Shown piece after piece: positions 5,819 to 10,747 of a stretch of 10,747 nucleotides of DNA (the first letter of the stretch is position 1; each line of letters starts with the position of its first letter). Origin of the DNA: an uncultured Bacteroidales bacterium (lineage in GTDB: Bacteria; Bacteroidota; Bacteroidia; Bacteroidales; Paludibacteraceae); contig CAKZZM010000082.1 in assembly GCA_937885465.1 (NCBI GenBank), positions 1 to 10,747 on the forward strand, read 5' to 3'. The notes under the pieces are model-generated. The model worked only from the letters and a program-made list of their open reading frames with translations. It made no database searches and was not told where the DNA came from. A program made the translations under genes and the position numbers.

Positions 5819-6190
5819 TTAGAATACTTCAACCTCTTCTATTTGATTCATAAAATCAATAAGCTTGAAGCCATCTATAGTTAAATGTTCTATCAAATCA
5901 TTAGCATTTTTGAATTTTTCATATTCAATTCGCAATGATTCGTCTGTTCTTGCGCAGTATTCAGGTCTAATGATAACATAATAATCAGTACCATTATACT
6001 TAAATCGGACATCATAACATAAGATGGCAAAGTCATAAAAAAAAGTTTCTTGTTGAGGTGTTCGATACCCACTATACTCGCTTCCATACTTTTTTTTATC
6101 AGGTGGAAATTTCTTATTGTAGGGATACCCAAACAAATCTCTACCCACGTAATCATCGTCTTTGATGTCTGCATTATTTATTGTTTTCAT
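5819..6190 (-). CDS. 123-aa putative immunity protein of the toxin-like operon
   Basis: An acidic-to-neutral soluble protein with no signal peptide or membrane segment. Seen: YVGRDLFGYPYNKKF near the start, a middle block FKYNGTDYYVIIRPEY (about 64-79), and a C-terminal FKNANDLIEHLTIDGFKLID (about 92-111). The pattern 'strand with NG-x-x-Y-Y, then F-x-N-a-x-x-L-x-x-x-x-I-D-G-x-x-L' is one I associate with immunity proteins of bacterial polymorphic toxins; I cannot name a specific family. It is the last gene of the operon and its start overlaps the preceding toxin-like gene by 17 bases, which is the expected toxin-then-immunity order and would keep their production linked. Function is inferred from position and general shape, not from a firm homology. 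Confidence 0.6.
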   Translation of the reverse strand: MKTINNADIKDDDYVGRDLFGYPYNKKFPPDKKKYGSEYSGYRTPQQETFFYDFAILCYDVRFKYNGTDYYVIIRPEYCARTDESLRIEYEKFKNANDLIEHLTIDGFKLIDFMNQIEEVEVF

Positions 6191-6554
6191 AATTTTTAAC
6201 TTTTTTTAGTAATTGTTTCATTTCTTGAGTTAAAGGATAAGCATCTGTAGATGGTTTCCCATCCGTCCATGTGTGATAATGAGGCGATAATCCGTGGTGG
6301 TCTAAAGTATGAATGGCCCACAGCTTCTTTCCATCATCATCATATCGGGCAATTTCTTTAATATCCTTTCCATTTTTCAGCAGAGACACATAAATTCTAT
6401 TTGGAGTTCTGCTTTCTTCCGGCAGTTTCCCACTTTGTTTTGGATTTTTTTGTTCCAATACTTTTATGTTATCTCCAATAGAGAAGATAGTTCTATACTG
6501 TCTTCCGCTTTCGGTGTTTAATGCACCCGAAGCATGACTTCCATTACCGCCCAT
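6174..6554 (-). CDS. 126-aa toxin-like domain protein starting MGGNGSHASG
   Basis: A compact basic protein that looks like a free-standing C-terminal toxin domain. Seen: a Gly-rich opening GGNGSHASG (2-10), NTESGRQYRTIFSIGDNIKV (13-32), NPKQSGKLPEESRTPNRIY (37-55), a strand pair ending IARYDDDGKK (68-77), and a histidine cluster H82, D85-H86-H87 and PHYHTW (91-96). Glycine-rich starts followed by a small charged domain with an H-x-H cluster are typical of nuclease toxins at the ends of polymorphic toxin proteins; catalysis by these histidines is inferred. It overlaps the DUF4417 gene by 11 bases and the putative immunity gene by 17 bases. It has no secretion signal, so it could be a toxin module cut off from its carrier, a product fused to DUF4417 by frameshifting, or a stand-alone intracellular toxin. 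Confidence 0.6.
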   Translation of the reverse strand: MGGNGSHASGALNTESGRQYRTIFSIGDNIKVLEQKNPKQSGKLPEESRTPNRIYVSLLKNGKDIKEIARYDDDGKKLWAIHTLDHHGLSPHYHTWTDGKPSTDAYPLTQEMKQLLKKVKNYENNK

Positions 6555-7224
6555 GACGCATCCTTCTTAAATATTCGTTATCATAATAGATGCTGATATC
6601 TTCCCGCTCGTCAGGCATCTTCTGACCATAGCGAATGATACTCGTCGGTTGCAATCTACGAAGAGCTTCTTCATAACCTTTTCTCCAAAGATATTTGGAG
6701 TCGATATGGGCATTTACACCATTGCTATTGATTGCAACAACGGTACCGCATGGTATTCCTGCAAAACTGTACTCATAGCTGTCAGGCAGTGACCATGACA
6801 CATTAGCTATAATGTTAACTCCATTTCGCTGTAAGTATTGTGCTAATGCCTTGTTATGGCAATTGTTGGCGTACCTACTATAGTATGGCATTTCTACAAA
6901 CTGCGACATATCCGGCGACAAAACATACTTATATTGTCTTAATCTCGGAATATATTTGTCCGGATTGCGAAACAATCGCATGAAATGGTAATCGTACTCA
7001 TAGAAATGCACAATCTTGCTAAAGTCAGTGTTCTTAACACTCATTGCCTCATGGAAAGCAATCATGTTTTTGGGCAAATCATCTGATACTTCGTACCTCT
7101 CTATTATTGGCACTCGCGTCTTGTTATCTACTTGTAGGTTAAATTGATAACCTAACATCAATGCCTCTCTGTTCTTTTCTTGAGCAGATTGAGGCTCTTT
7201 TGAAACAATCTTATTTGCTCCCAT
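6544..7224 (-). CDS. DUF4417-family protein
   Basis: A 226-aa protein recognised as DUF4417, a family of unknown function frequent in mobile elements of Firmicutes and Bacteroidetes. Seen: VHFYEYDYHFMRLFRNPDKY (72-91), YKYVLSPDMSQFVEMP (98-113), YSRYANNCHNKALAQYLQRN (115-134), GVNIIANVSWSLPDSYEYSF (135-154) and GIPCGTVVAINSNG (156-169), with LQPTSIIRYG (191-200) closing the domain. The N-terminal 60 residues, ahead of the domain, are less conserved. The reading frame ends RRMRHGR, and 11 bases earlier the toxin-like gene has begun in the +1 frame with MGGNGS, a glycine-rich motif that in my recollection follows DUF4417 domains directly in fused proteins. So this may be the carrier half of a split toxin. 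First gene of the operon; no Shine-Dalgarno site is seen. Confidence 0.75.
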   Translation of the reverse strand: MGANKIVSKEPQSAQEKNREALMLGYQFNLQVDNKTRVPIIERYEVSDDLPKNMIAFHEAMSVKNTDFSKIVHFYEYDYHFMRLFRNPDKYIPRLRQYKYVLSPDMSQFVEMPYYSRYANNCHNKALAQYLQRNGVNIIANVSWSLPDSYEYSFAGIPCGTVVAINSNGVNAHIDSKYLWRKGYEEALRRLQPTSIIRYGQKMPDEREDISIYYDNEYLRRMRHGR

Positions 7225-7252
7225 CTTAAAACAGAATTAAAATTAAAAACTT

Positions 7253-7275
7253 ACATCATTTTTTGAAAATGATGT
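7253..7275 (-). promoter_or_regulatory. Perfect 10-bp palindrome in front of the DUF4417 operon
   Basis: ACATCATTTT-TTG-AAAATGATGT lies 28 bases before the DUF4417 start. It may be an operator for a dimeric regulator or a leader hairpin. I could not find a convincing TAnnTTTG promoter for this operon close by; the nearest candidates on the minus strand deviate. Confidence 0.5.
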
Positions 7276-7321
7276 CTAAACTTTATAATTCCGATTTTAT
7301 TTTTTGGATAGAGCCTCAAAA

Positions 7322-7353
7322 TTTGCTGATTTCAAAAAAAAATAGTATCTTTG
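7322..7353 (+). promoter_or_regulatory. Promoter of the putative small RNA
   Basis: TTTG at 7322-7325, a 20-base spacer and TATCTTTG at 7346-7353 fit the Bacteroidetes consensus. It fires away from the DUF4417 operon and toward the terminator at 7431-7467. Confidence 0.65.
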
Positions 7354-7359
7354 CAACGC

Positions 7360-7467
7360 AAAAGATGGCTCTCCTTTCCGGGTTGCTATGGTACGCAAAT
7401 CATAAAAAATCGGAAAAAACATGCTATCTCTCCCGAGTCAATGAGTCAGATTGATTCGGGATTTTTT
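7360..7467 (+). ncRNA. Candidate small RNA of about 110 nt
   Basis: A consensus promoter and a strong intrinsic terminator enclose about 110 bases. Seen pairings inside: TTTCCG (7375-7380) with CGGAAA (7411-7416), and the terminator hairpin. The only frame of note is a 29-codon one from ATG 7365 (MALLSGLLWYANHKK...), which has no ribosome site and begins almost at the expected RNA 5' end, so an RNA product is likelier, but a leaderless small peptide is possible. It lies between the divergent toxin-like operon and the convergent 133-aa gene and might regulate either; no extended complementarity was worked out. Confidence 0.5.
7431..7467 (+). terminator. Strong intrinsic terminator of the small RNA
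   Basis: TCCCGAGTCAAT, loop GAGTCAG, ATTGATTCGGGA form a 12-bp stem with one G-U pair, followed by TTTTTT. The U-tract is on the plus strand only, so it ends plus-strand transcription just before the convergent 133-aa gene. Confidence 0.8.
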
Positions 7468-7471
7468 ATAT

Positions 7472-7873
7472 TTATTCTATATCATCGTTCCCTCCTTTCC
7501 TTTCTTTTTCGCGTTTATTCATTTTGTAAACCTCTCCTTGTGCTGTAATATCAAGATTTACCATTCTTACAAGGTCGAAAATATAGTTTGTATCCTTATA
7601 GTTATAACCCAAAGACTCAAAAAGGGCTTGAGTTGGTATGTAATAATAACTGCCGGATTTTCGCACCTTGAATGAACCATCATCATTGCTTGCCACAAAC
7701 ACCATATACAATTGGTTGTTGTCATCGGTGTCCTGCGCAAATTTTATATAACGCTCTTTGTCTAACCTTAGAGCCGTAGCAGTCGCATCAGTAAACCCCA
7801 ATTTCCCTGATGCTTGAATAGAACATTTAAGTTTCACATTCAACTCTGTAGTTTTAATAAAAGTCAAGTTCAT
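7472..7873 (-). CDS. 133-aa protein of unknown function
   Basis: I take the start at about 7873 (MNLTFIKTTELNVKLKC), because a consensus promoter (7899-7930) overlaps the two upstream in-frame ATG codons, whose use would need transcription from further away. Seen: alternating beta-type segments such as NVKLKCSIQASGKLGF, then a helix-rich block with DKERYIKFAQD, QLYMVFVASNDDGSFKV, KSGSYYYIPTQALFESLGYN, IFDLVRMVNLD, and a charged C-terminus MNKREKERKGGNDDIE. No signal peptide, membrane segment or catalytic motif is evident. I recall similar hypothetical proteins in Bacteroides mobile DNA but cannot name a family. It is a single-gene unit with its own promoter, converging on the small RNA. Confidence 0.65.
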   Translation of the reverse strand: MNLTFIKTTELNVKLKCSIQASGKLGFTDATATALRLDKERYIKFAQDTDDNNQLYMVFVASNDDGSFKVRKSGSYYYIPTQALFESLGYNYKDTNYIFDLVRMVNLDITAQGEVYKMNKREKERKGGNDDIE

Positions 7874-7898
7874 GATATAGCTTATTTGAATTTCGCTG

Positions 7899-7930
7899 CA
7901 AAGATACAACATATTTTTCATATTTGCAAA
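7899..7930 (-). promoter_or_regulatory. Promoter of the 133-aa gene
   Basis: On the minus strand TTTG (7930-7927), a 20-base spacer and TATCTTTG (7906-7899). It decides the start of the gene, since codons ATG at 7921 and 7912 fall within the promoter itself. Confidence 0.7.
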
Positions 7931-8198
7931 TCTTTTGCACTATTTTTCTTTTATCCTTGCAAAAAATCAAACTCCATACCGCTCATTCTGATGTTGTAGA
8001 AATGTGCAAAAATATACAATTTATATTATATTTTTTATATATATTATACAATAAAACACAGATAATGACTATAAAGTGCAGTTGAAAAAGAAAGGAATAA
8101 TTTCAGTTTTAGAGTATAAAAATTTTATTGTATTTGTGTTTTTTTTTGTTTTGCAACTTGTAATTTACTCCGTAGAATTGCGAAAATTACAATTATTT
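7931..8198. other. AT-rich gene-free stretch
   Basis: Very AT-rich, with a run of alternating TA at about 8020-8050 and a loose 9-bp inverted repeat TTGTAATTT/AAATTACAA (8158-8166, 8184-8192). I see no convincing promoter, gene or terminator here. Confidence 0.45.
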
Positions 8199-8609
8199 TT
8201 ATCTTGTTTCATCATTGGTGGGGAAATAAATCGATTCTTCAAGGTCGGCTTCCTCGTACTCAATATCTTCGATGTCGATAGTTTCTGCACGATACTTGGC
8301 AAGGAGTTTGTCAATCTTGCTCTGCAAGTTGGGTATGGGTTTCAAGCCAAGCACTGTCGGGTCACTCGTGGCAGTGAACGGCTGCACGACAATCATATCG
8401 TATGGCAATGCCTGCTCGTCCTCCAAATCAACGCGGTTGTATTTGGCATAAGACGCAGCGGCACGCTCCATGGTCTTGGTGTCCTTGCGAGCCTTTGCCA
8501 TGCGGTAGGTCTCAAGCAACATCTCACCACACAGACCGTTAATTCCTTTGCGCATACATGTCGGGGCGAGACATAGGTAGTAGCGCATCGTATCATTCAA
8601 ACTGAACAT
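8199..8609 (-). pseudogene. Chimeric gene: IS66 TnpB start fused to the tail of a phage-like protein
   Basis: From ATG at 8609 (minus), the first 28 residues (MFSLNDTMRYYLCLAPTCMR, KGINGLCG) are those of IS66 TnpB. The next 108 residues are unrelated: EMLLETYRMAKARKDTKTME near the joint, PYDMIVVQPFTATSDPTVLG, LKPIPNLQSKIDKLLAKYRA, and an acidic end DIEDIEYEEADLEES. The joint is at 8524/8525, exactly where similarity to copy 1 of the IS66 end stops. The second part, with LG-x-K-P-I-P-N followed by a basic helix, reminds me of small proteins next to phage terminases in Bacteroidales prophages; that is a weak recognition. It is higher in GC than the surroundings. The frame is open across the joint, so a 136-aa hybrid could be made, but it most likely is a rearrangement scar with a truncated gene. 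Confidence 0.6.
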
Positions 8610-8762
8610 AAAAATTTTAGGATTTGTTTCGACTTCTATATAACAAATTCTGTTATATACTTTCTTTGTGGATGTCGCGAGTGGGGACACTCGCGCTCCT
8701 GACGGCTGCAAAATTACTGCCACCAAACAAATCCTAAAATATGCACTTTAATGGAGGGTTAC
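8525..8762 (-). repeat. IS66 left-end direct repeat, copy 2
   Basis: Matches 5533-5770 over 238 bases without gaps and with three differences that I can find. It includes the tnpB start, both leader hairpins, the internal promoter and the 18-bp terminal repeat (8745-8762). No right-end partner is seen nearby, so this is a solitary IS end. Confidence 0.9.
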
Positions 8763-9207
8763 AATTTAATCGCCATGACTAATGTCATGAAGAACAACAG
8801 GCGGACTGCTGTCATTCCCGATGGTGAGCCGACGGTGAACCGATAGTCAAGTATGACGTCAGTAAGCGGACAAAGGCGCGAAAAAGAGCAGTTGCATAGC
8901 ACTTGCCCTCGTACCTCCTTCGTACATAAGCGGTACATCGTCACTGTTGAGAGATGGTGAAGAACACCGTCTCTACCGTACTTCATCACTTGGTACTTGG
9001 TCACTTGGTACCTTCCGAGGTGTCGCCTGCATCGTTGCTGTGCTGTGCCTGAGTGTCGGAAATATCGGACAGGCGTGGGGAGTATGAAAGGTGGGGTCAA
9101 AGCAGATAAAAAGCATGAAAAACGAACAAAAAAAACAGAAAAAACCATAAAATTGCACATAAAAAGTCAATTATTACACATTCTTTTCGCAGAAAAGTAG
9201 TAACTTA
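8763..9207. other. Gene-free stretch after the solitary IS66 end
   Basis: Frames here are short or of implausible composition. A 23-codon frame from 8775 (MTNVMKNNRRTAVIPDGEPT...) could be the relic of a gene start. An 11-base direct repeat TCACTTGGTAC occurs at about 8986-8996 and 9001-9011. A hairpin of family B lies at 8950-8974. The sequence changes from mixed composition to A-rich after about 9100. Confidence 0.45.
8948..8979. repeat. Dispersed hairpin family B, copy 1
   Basis: AGAGATGGTG (8950-8959), loop AAGAA, CACCGTCTCT (8965-8974), flanked by ACCGT. Its reverse complement matches 9399-9431 in the stem and flanks, with a compensatory swap in the loop-closing pair. Confidence 0.6.
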
Positions 9208-9274
9208 GCACCTGAAAATTACAGCAGGTGCCCGAACAAAATCAAACAGCGCACCGATAAGGTGCGTTTTTTTT
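9208..9274 (+). ncRNA. Candidate small two-hairpin RNA
   Basis: GCACCTG (9208-9214) pairs with CAGGTGC (9225-9231), then an unpaired CCCGAACAAAATCAAACAG leads to a terminator hairpin and T-run. TAACTTAG at 9201-9208 is one base off TAnnTTTG, but I see no TTTG element at the right distance, so the start is uncertain. It could be a small RNA of about 65 nt or an attenuated leader. Confidence 0.4.
9250..9274 (+). terminator. Intrinsic terminator
   Basis: CGCACC, loop GATAA, GGTGCG followed by eight Ts. A textbook plus-strand terminator with no coding gene before it for more than 1 kb on that strand, which is why a small RNA is suspected. Confidence 0.8.
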
Positions 9275-9308
9275 CGTCTCAACCGCTGTTTCGCGCACAC
9301 GCAGGAGC

Positions 9309-9364
9309 GGGGAAAGGGAAAAGGGGAAAGGAGAAAGGGGAAAGTTGAAAGTTGAAAGGGGAAA
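9309..9364 (+). repeat. Heptamer array 1 (GGGGAAA/GTTGAAA), 8 units
   Basis: Eight consecutive 7-base units ending in AAA: GGGGAAA, GGGAAAA, GGGGAAA, GGAGAAA, GGGGAAA, GTTGAAA twice, GGGGAAA. All purine apart from the TT pairs. Such arrays can change length by slippage. They lie about 200 bases before the DUF1016 gene. Confidence 0.8.
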
Positions 9365-9393
9365 GTGCGGGCAGAACCCTAAAGTGGAAAGTG
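9364..9393 (+). repeat. Direct repeat AGTGCGGGCAGA, copy 1
   Basis: AAGTGCGGGCAGAACCCTAA followed by AGTGGAAAGT is repeated with two changes at about 9476-9506. The two copies bracket the family B hairpin and the hairpin at 9448-9465. Confidence 0.65.
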
Positions 9394-9398
9394 CAAAG

Positions 9399-9431
9399 AC
9401 GGTAGAGACGGTCTTTTCGACCGTCTCTCAA
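9399..9431. repeat. Dispersed hairpin family B, copy 2
   Basis: AGAGACGGTC (9404-9413), loop TTTTC, GACCGTCTCT (9419-9428) is a perfect 10-bp stem within ACGGT...CAA flanks. It is the inverted counterpart of 8948-8979. Confidence 0.65.
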
Positions 9432-9447
9432 AGAAGTAAAAAAGTCT

Positions 9448-9465
9448 GAACGCTCGGAGGCGTTC
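9448..9465. repeat. Short perfect hairpin
   Basis: GAACGC, loop TCGGAG, GCGTTC. No T-tract follows, so it is not a terminator; it is probably another dispersed palindrome. Confidence 0.5.
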
Positions 9466-9496
9466 TCCACTAAATAAGTGCGGGCAGAGCCCTAAA

Positions 9497-9531
9497 GTTG
9501 AAAGTTGAGAGTTAAAAGTTAAAAGTCGAAA
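9497..9531 (+). repeat. Heptamer array 2, 5 units
   Basis: Five 7-base units: GTTGAAA, GTTGAGA, GTTAAAA twice, GTCGAAA. It shares the GTTGAAA unit with array 1 and stands 40 bases before the DUF1016 gene, where length changes could shift promoter spacing; no promoter was recognised there. Confidence 0.7.
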
Positions 9532-9571
9532 GAACAGAGCCTTAACTGATGAAAGGCAAATAGAATAGTAA

Positions 9572-10693
9572 ATGGCAAAGAAAACAGAAATAGCAAAGAA
9601 AGAATCGGTCAATACGGATGCTCTGTTCGATAGGATAAGTGCTATTATTGAAGAGGGACGTAAGTATGCAGTAACTGCCGTTAACTTGGCTGAGGTGTAT
9701 TCCAAATACAAAATCGGCGAATATATAGTTGAAGACGAGCAGGAAGGCCATTATCGTGCCCGGTATGGGAAGCGCGTTTTAGAAACTCTTTCTACCCGTT
9801 TGACTCAGAAGTATGGAGAAGGCTGGTCCTATAGAAATTTGCGTGAGTACAAGCAATTCTATACCATGTATTCGTCTGAGTCTTCTACGCCAACAGACGA
9901 ATTGCCGATAAGCGAGAAAGGAGAAATCAATTTGGCGGACACTGCTCGCCAAATGTCATCTCCGAAAATGGCGGACACTGCTCGCCAATTTATTCTAAGC
10001 TGGTCACACTACCTTATTTTGATGCGCATCAAGAATGAGGAAGAAAGGCGTTTTTATGAGATAGAGAGTGCCAGGCAACAATGGAGCTACCGTCAATTGT
10101 CACGACAAGTGGGGAGTAGTTTGTACGAAAGATTAGCCTTAAGCCGCAATAAAGACGAAGTGATGCGTCTTGCGACAGAAGGTCAAACGATAGAAAAGCC
10201 GCAAGATATTATCAAGAACCCGCTTACATTGGAGTTCTTGGGATTAAAATCCAATAGTTCGTACACAGAAAGTAAACTGGAAACGGCTATAATTGACAAA
10301 CTTCAAGATTTTCTGCTTGAATTGGGAAAAGGGTTTCTTTTTGAGGCAAGGCAGAAAAGATTCACCTTTAATGAAGAGCATTTCTTTGTGGATTTGGTTA
10401 CCTATAATAGAATCCTGCAATGCTATGTGCTCATTGATTTAAAAACGAATAAATTGACGCATCAGGATTTAGGACAGATGCAGATGTATGTCAACTATTA
10501 CGACAGATATGTCCGATTACCTCATGAAAAACCCACTATCGGAATATTGGTTTGCCAAGAAAAGAATGATGCTTTAGTGGAGTTGACCCTTCCGAAGGAA
10601 GCAAACATATATGCTTCCGAGTATGCACTCTATTTGCCCGATAAGCAAGAGTTACAACAGAAACTGAAAGAGTGGACAGAAGAATTAGAATAA
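9572..10693 (+). CDS. DUF1016 (YhcG-family) PD-(D/E)XK nuclease-domain protein
   Basis: A complete 373-aa protein with both usual parts. The N-terminal helical domain includes IGEYIVEDEQEG (48-59), AxYGKRVLETLSTRLTQKYG-like helix (63-82) and GWSYRNLREYKQFY (84-97), likely DNA- or partner-binding. The C-terminal nuclease core has FFVDLVTYNR (271-280), CYVLIDLK (284-291; D274, D289 and K291 fit the catalytic set) and THQDLGQMQMYVNYYD (296-311). YhcG-like proteins are found in accessory and defence-rich DNA, often near restriction genes; their exact role is not settled. The linker between the two parts (about 101-141) is odd: it contains ADTARQ twice (122-127 and 134-139), encoded by identical 20-base palindromic units. 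No Shine-Dalgarno site is seen; the start was chosen because it gives the full N-terminal domain. Confidence 0.88.
   Translation: MAKKTEIAKKESVNTDALFDRISAIIEEGRKYAVTAVNLAEVYSKYKIGEYIVEDEQEGHYRARYGKRVLETLSTRLTQKYGEGWSYRNLREYKQFYTMYSSESSTPTDELPISEKGEINLADTARQMSSPKMADTARQFILSWSHYLILMRIKNEEERRFYEIESARQQWSYRQLSRQVGSSLYERLALSRNKDEVMRLATEGQTIEKPQDIIKNPLTLEFLGLKSNSSYTESKLETAIIDKLQDFLLELGKGFLFEARQKRFTFNEEHFFVDLVTYNRILQCYVLIDLKTNKLTHQDLGQMQMYVNYYDRYVRLPHEKPTIGILVCQEKNDALVELTLPKEANIYASEYALYLPDKQELQQKLKEWTEELE
9931..9991 (+). repeat. Two palindromic units inside the DUF1016 coding sequence
   Basis: TGGCGGACACTGCTCGCCAA occurs at 9933-9952 and 9969-9988, 36 bases apart, keeping the frame. Each folds with a stem CGCCA(A)/(T)TGGCG around a 9-base loop GACACTGCT; the first stem is 7 bp, the second 5 bp plus outer A-T pairs. 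They lie in the linker between the two protein domains. Confidence 0.85.
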
Positions 10694-10747
10694 CTAAAGT
10701 TTCCCACTTATTTCGCCAAAAATTTTAATTTTTGGATAATTTTGGGT

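Noticed and set aside
8020..8060. AT-rich palindromic run as a replication origin
   Set aside because: There are no iterons or initiator-protein gene; simple AT-richness explains it.
8076..8576. 166-codon plus-strand frame
   Set aside because: It is the opposite strand of the chimeric gene, whose tail has a much more protein-like composition, and its start lies in AT-rich noncoding DNA.
8844..8851. TAGTCAAG, identical to the 8 bases left of the IS66 right end (5315-5322), possible displaced target duplication
   Set aside because: It lies about 80 bases from the second IS66 end rather than next to it, and a chance 8-9 base match somewhere in this window is likely.
8759..9160. 133-codon minus-strand frame with hydrophobic ends
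   Set aside because: It stops inside the IS66 terminal repeat, has unlikely composition (runs of F, L and C) and covers repeats such as TCACTTGGTAC; no family is recognised.
9309..9531. CRISPR array
   Set aside because: The units are 7 bases long and directly adjacent, with no spacers; no cas gene is nearby.

Overview
The window looks like accessory DNA of a member of the Bacteroidales (Bacteroides/Prevotella type). Several promoters match the Bacteroidetes sigma-ABfr form (TTTG, about 19-20 bases, TAnnTTTG), most genes lack a Shine-Dalgarno sequence, intergenic DNA is AT-rich, and several protein families (DUF4417, the small GNAT partner, the IS66 variant) have a Bacteroidetes flavour. Nothing in it looks like a core housekeeping gene; it reads as a defence and mobile-element patchwork.

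Layout. 1-1021: a dispersed hairpin, then a promoter and a two-gene module (54-aa protein plus GNAT acetyltransferase, overlapping by 7 bases) resembling a GNAT toxin-antitoxin pair. 1022-1340: a gene-free stretch holding a long, multi-armed inverted repeat. 1341-5036: a compact restriction-modification operon, with a PD-(D/E)XK endonuclease (622 aa) followed by two DNA methyltransferases of different motif order. One nuclease with two methylases is the usual set for a Type IIS system with an asymmetric site. 5037-5322: a cluster of short perfect hairpins. 5323-5770: an internally deleted IS66-family element with 18-bp terminal inverted repeats. 5771-7224, minus strand: a three-gene overlapping operon, DUF4417 protein, small GGNGS-starting toxin-like domain, immunity-like protein. 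7346-7467, plus strand: a promoter-terminator pair bounding a likely small RNA of about 110 nt. 7472-7873, minus: an unrecognised 133-aa protein with a clear promoter. 8199-8762, minus: a second IS66 left end (238 bp, direct repeat of 5533-5770) fused in frame to the tail of an unrelated, possibly phage-derived gene. 8763-9571: gene-free DNA with two-hairpin terminator-like RNA, dispersed hairpins and heptamer arrays. 9572-10693: a DUF1016/YhcG-family PD-(D/E)XK nuclease with palindromic repeats inside its coding sequence.

How it fits together. The toxin-like operon, the small RNA and the 133-aa gene lie between two direct copies of an IS66 left end, so they may have been captured or rearranged together. 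The GNAT module, the restriction-modification operon, the toxin-like operon and the DUF1016 nuclease together look like a defence/conflict island. At least two families of dispersed hairpins show compensatory base changes between copies, which suggests that the folded shape matters. All functional calls are from reading sequence; no database search was possible.
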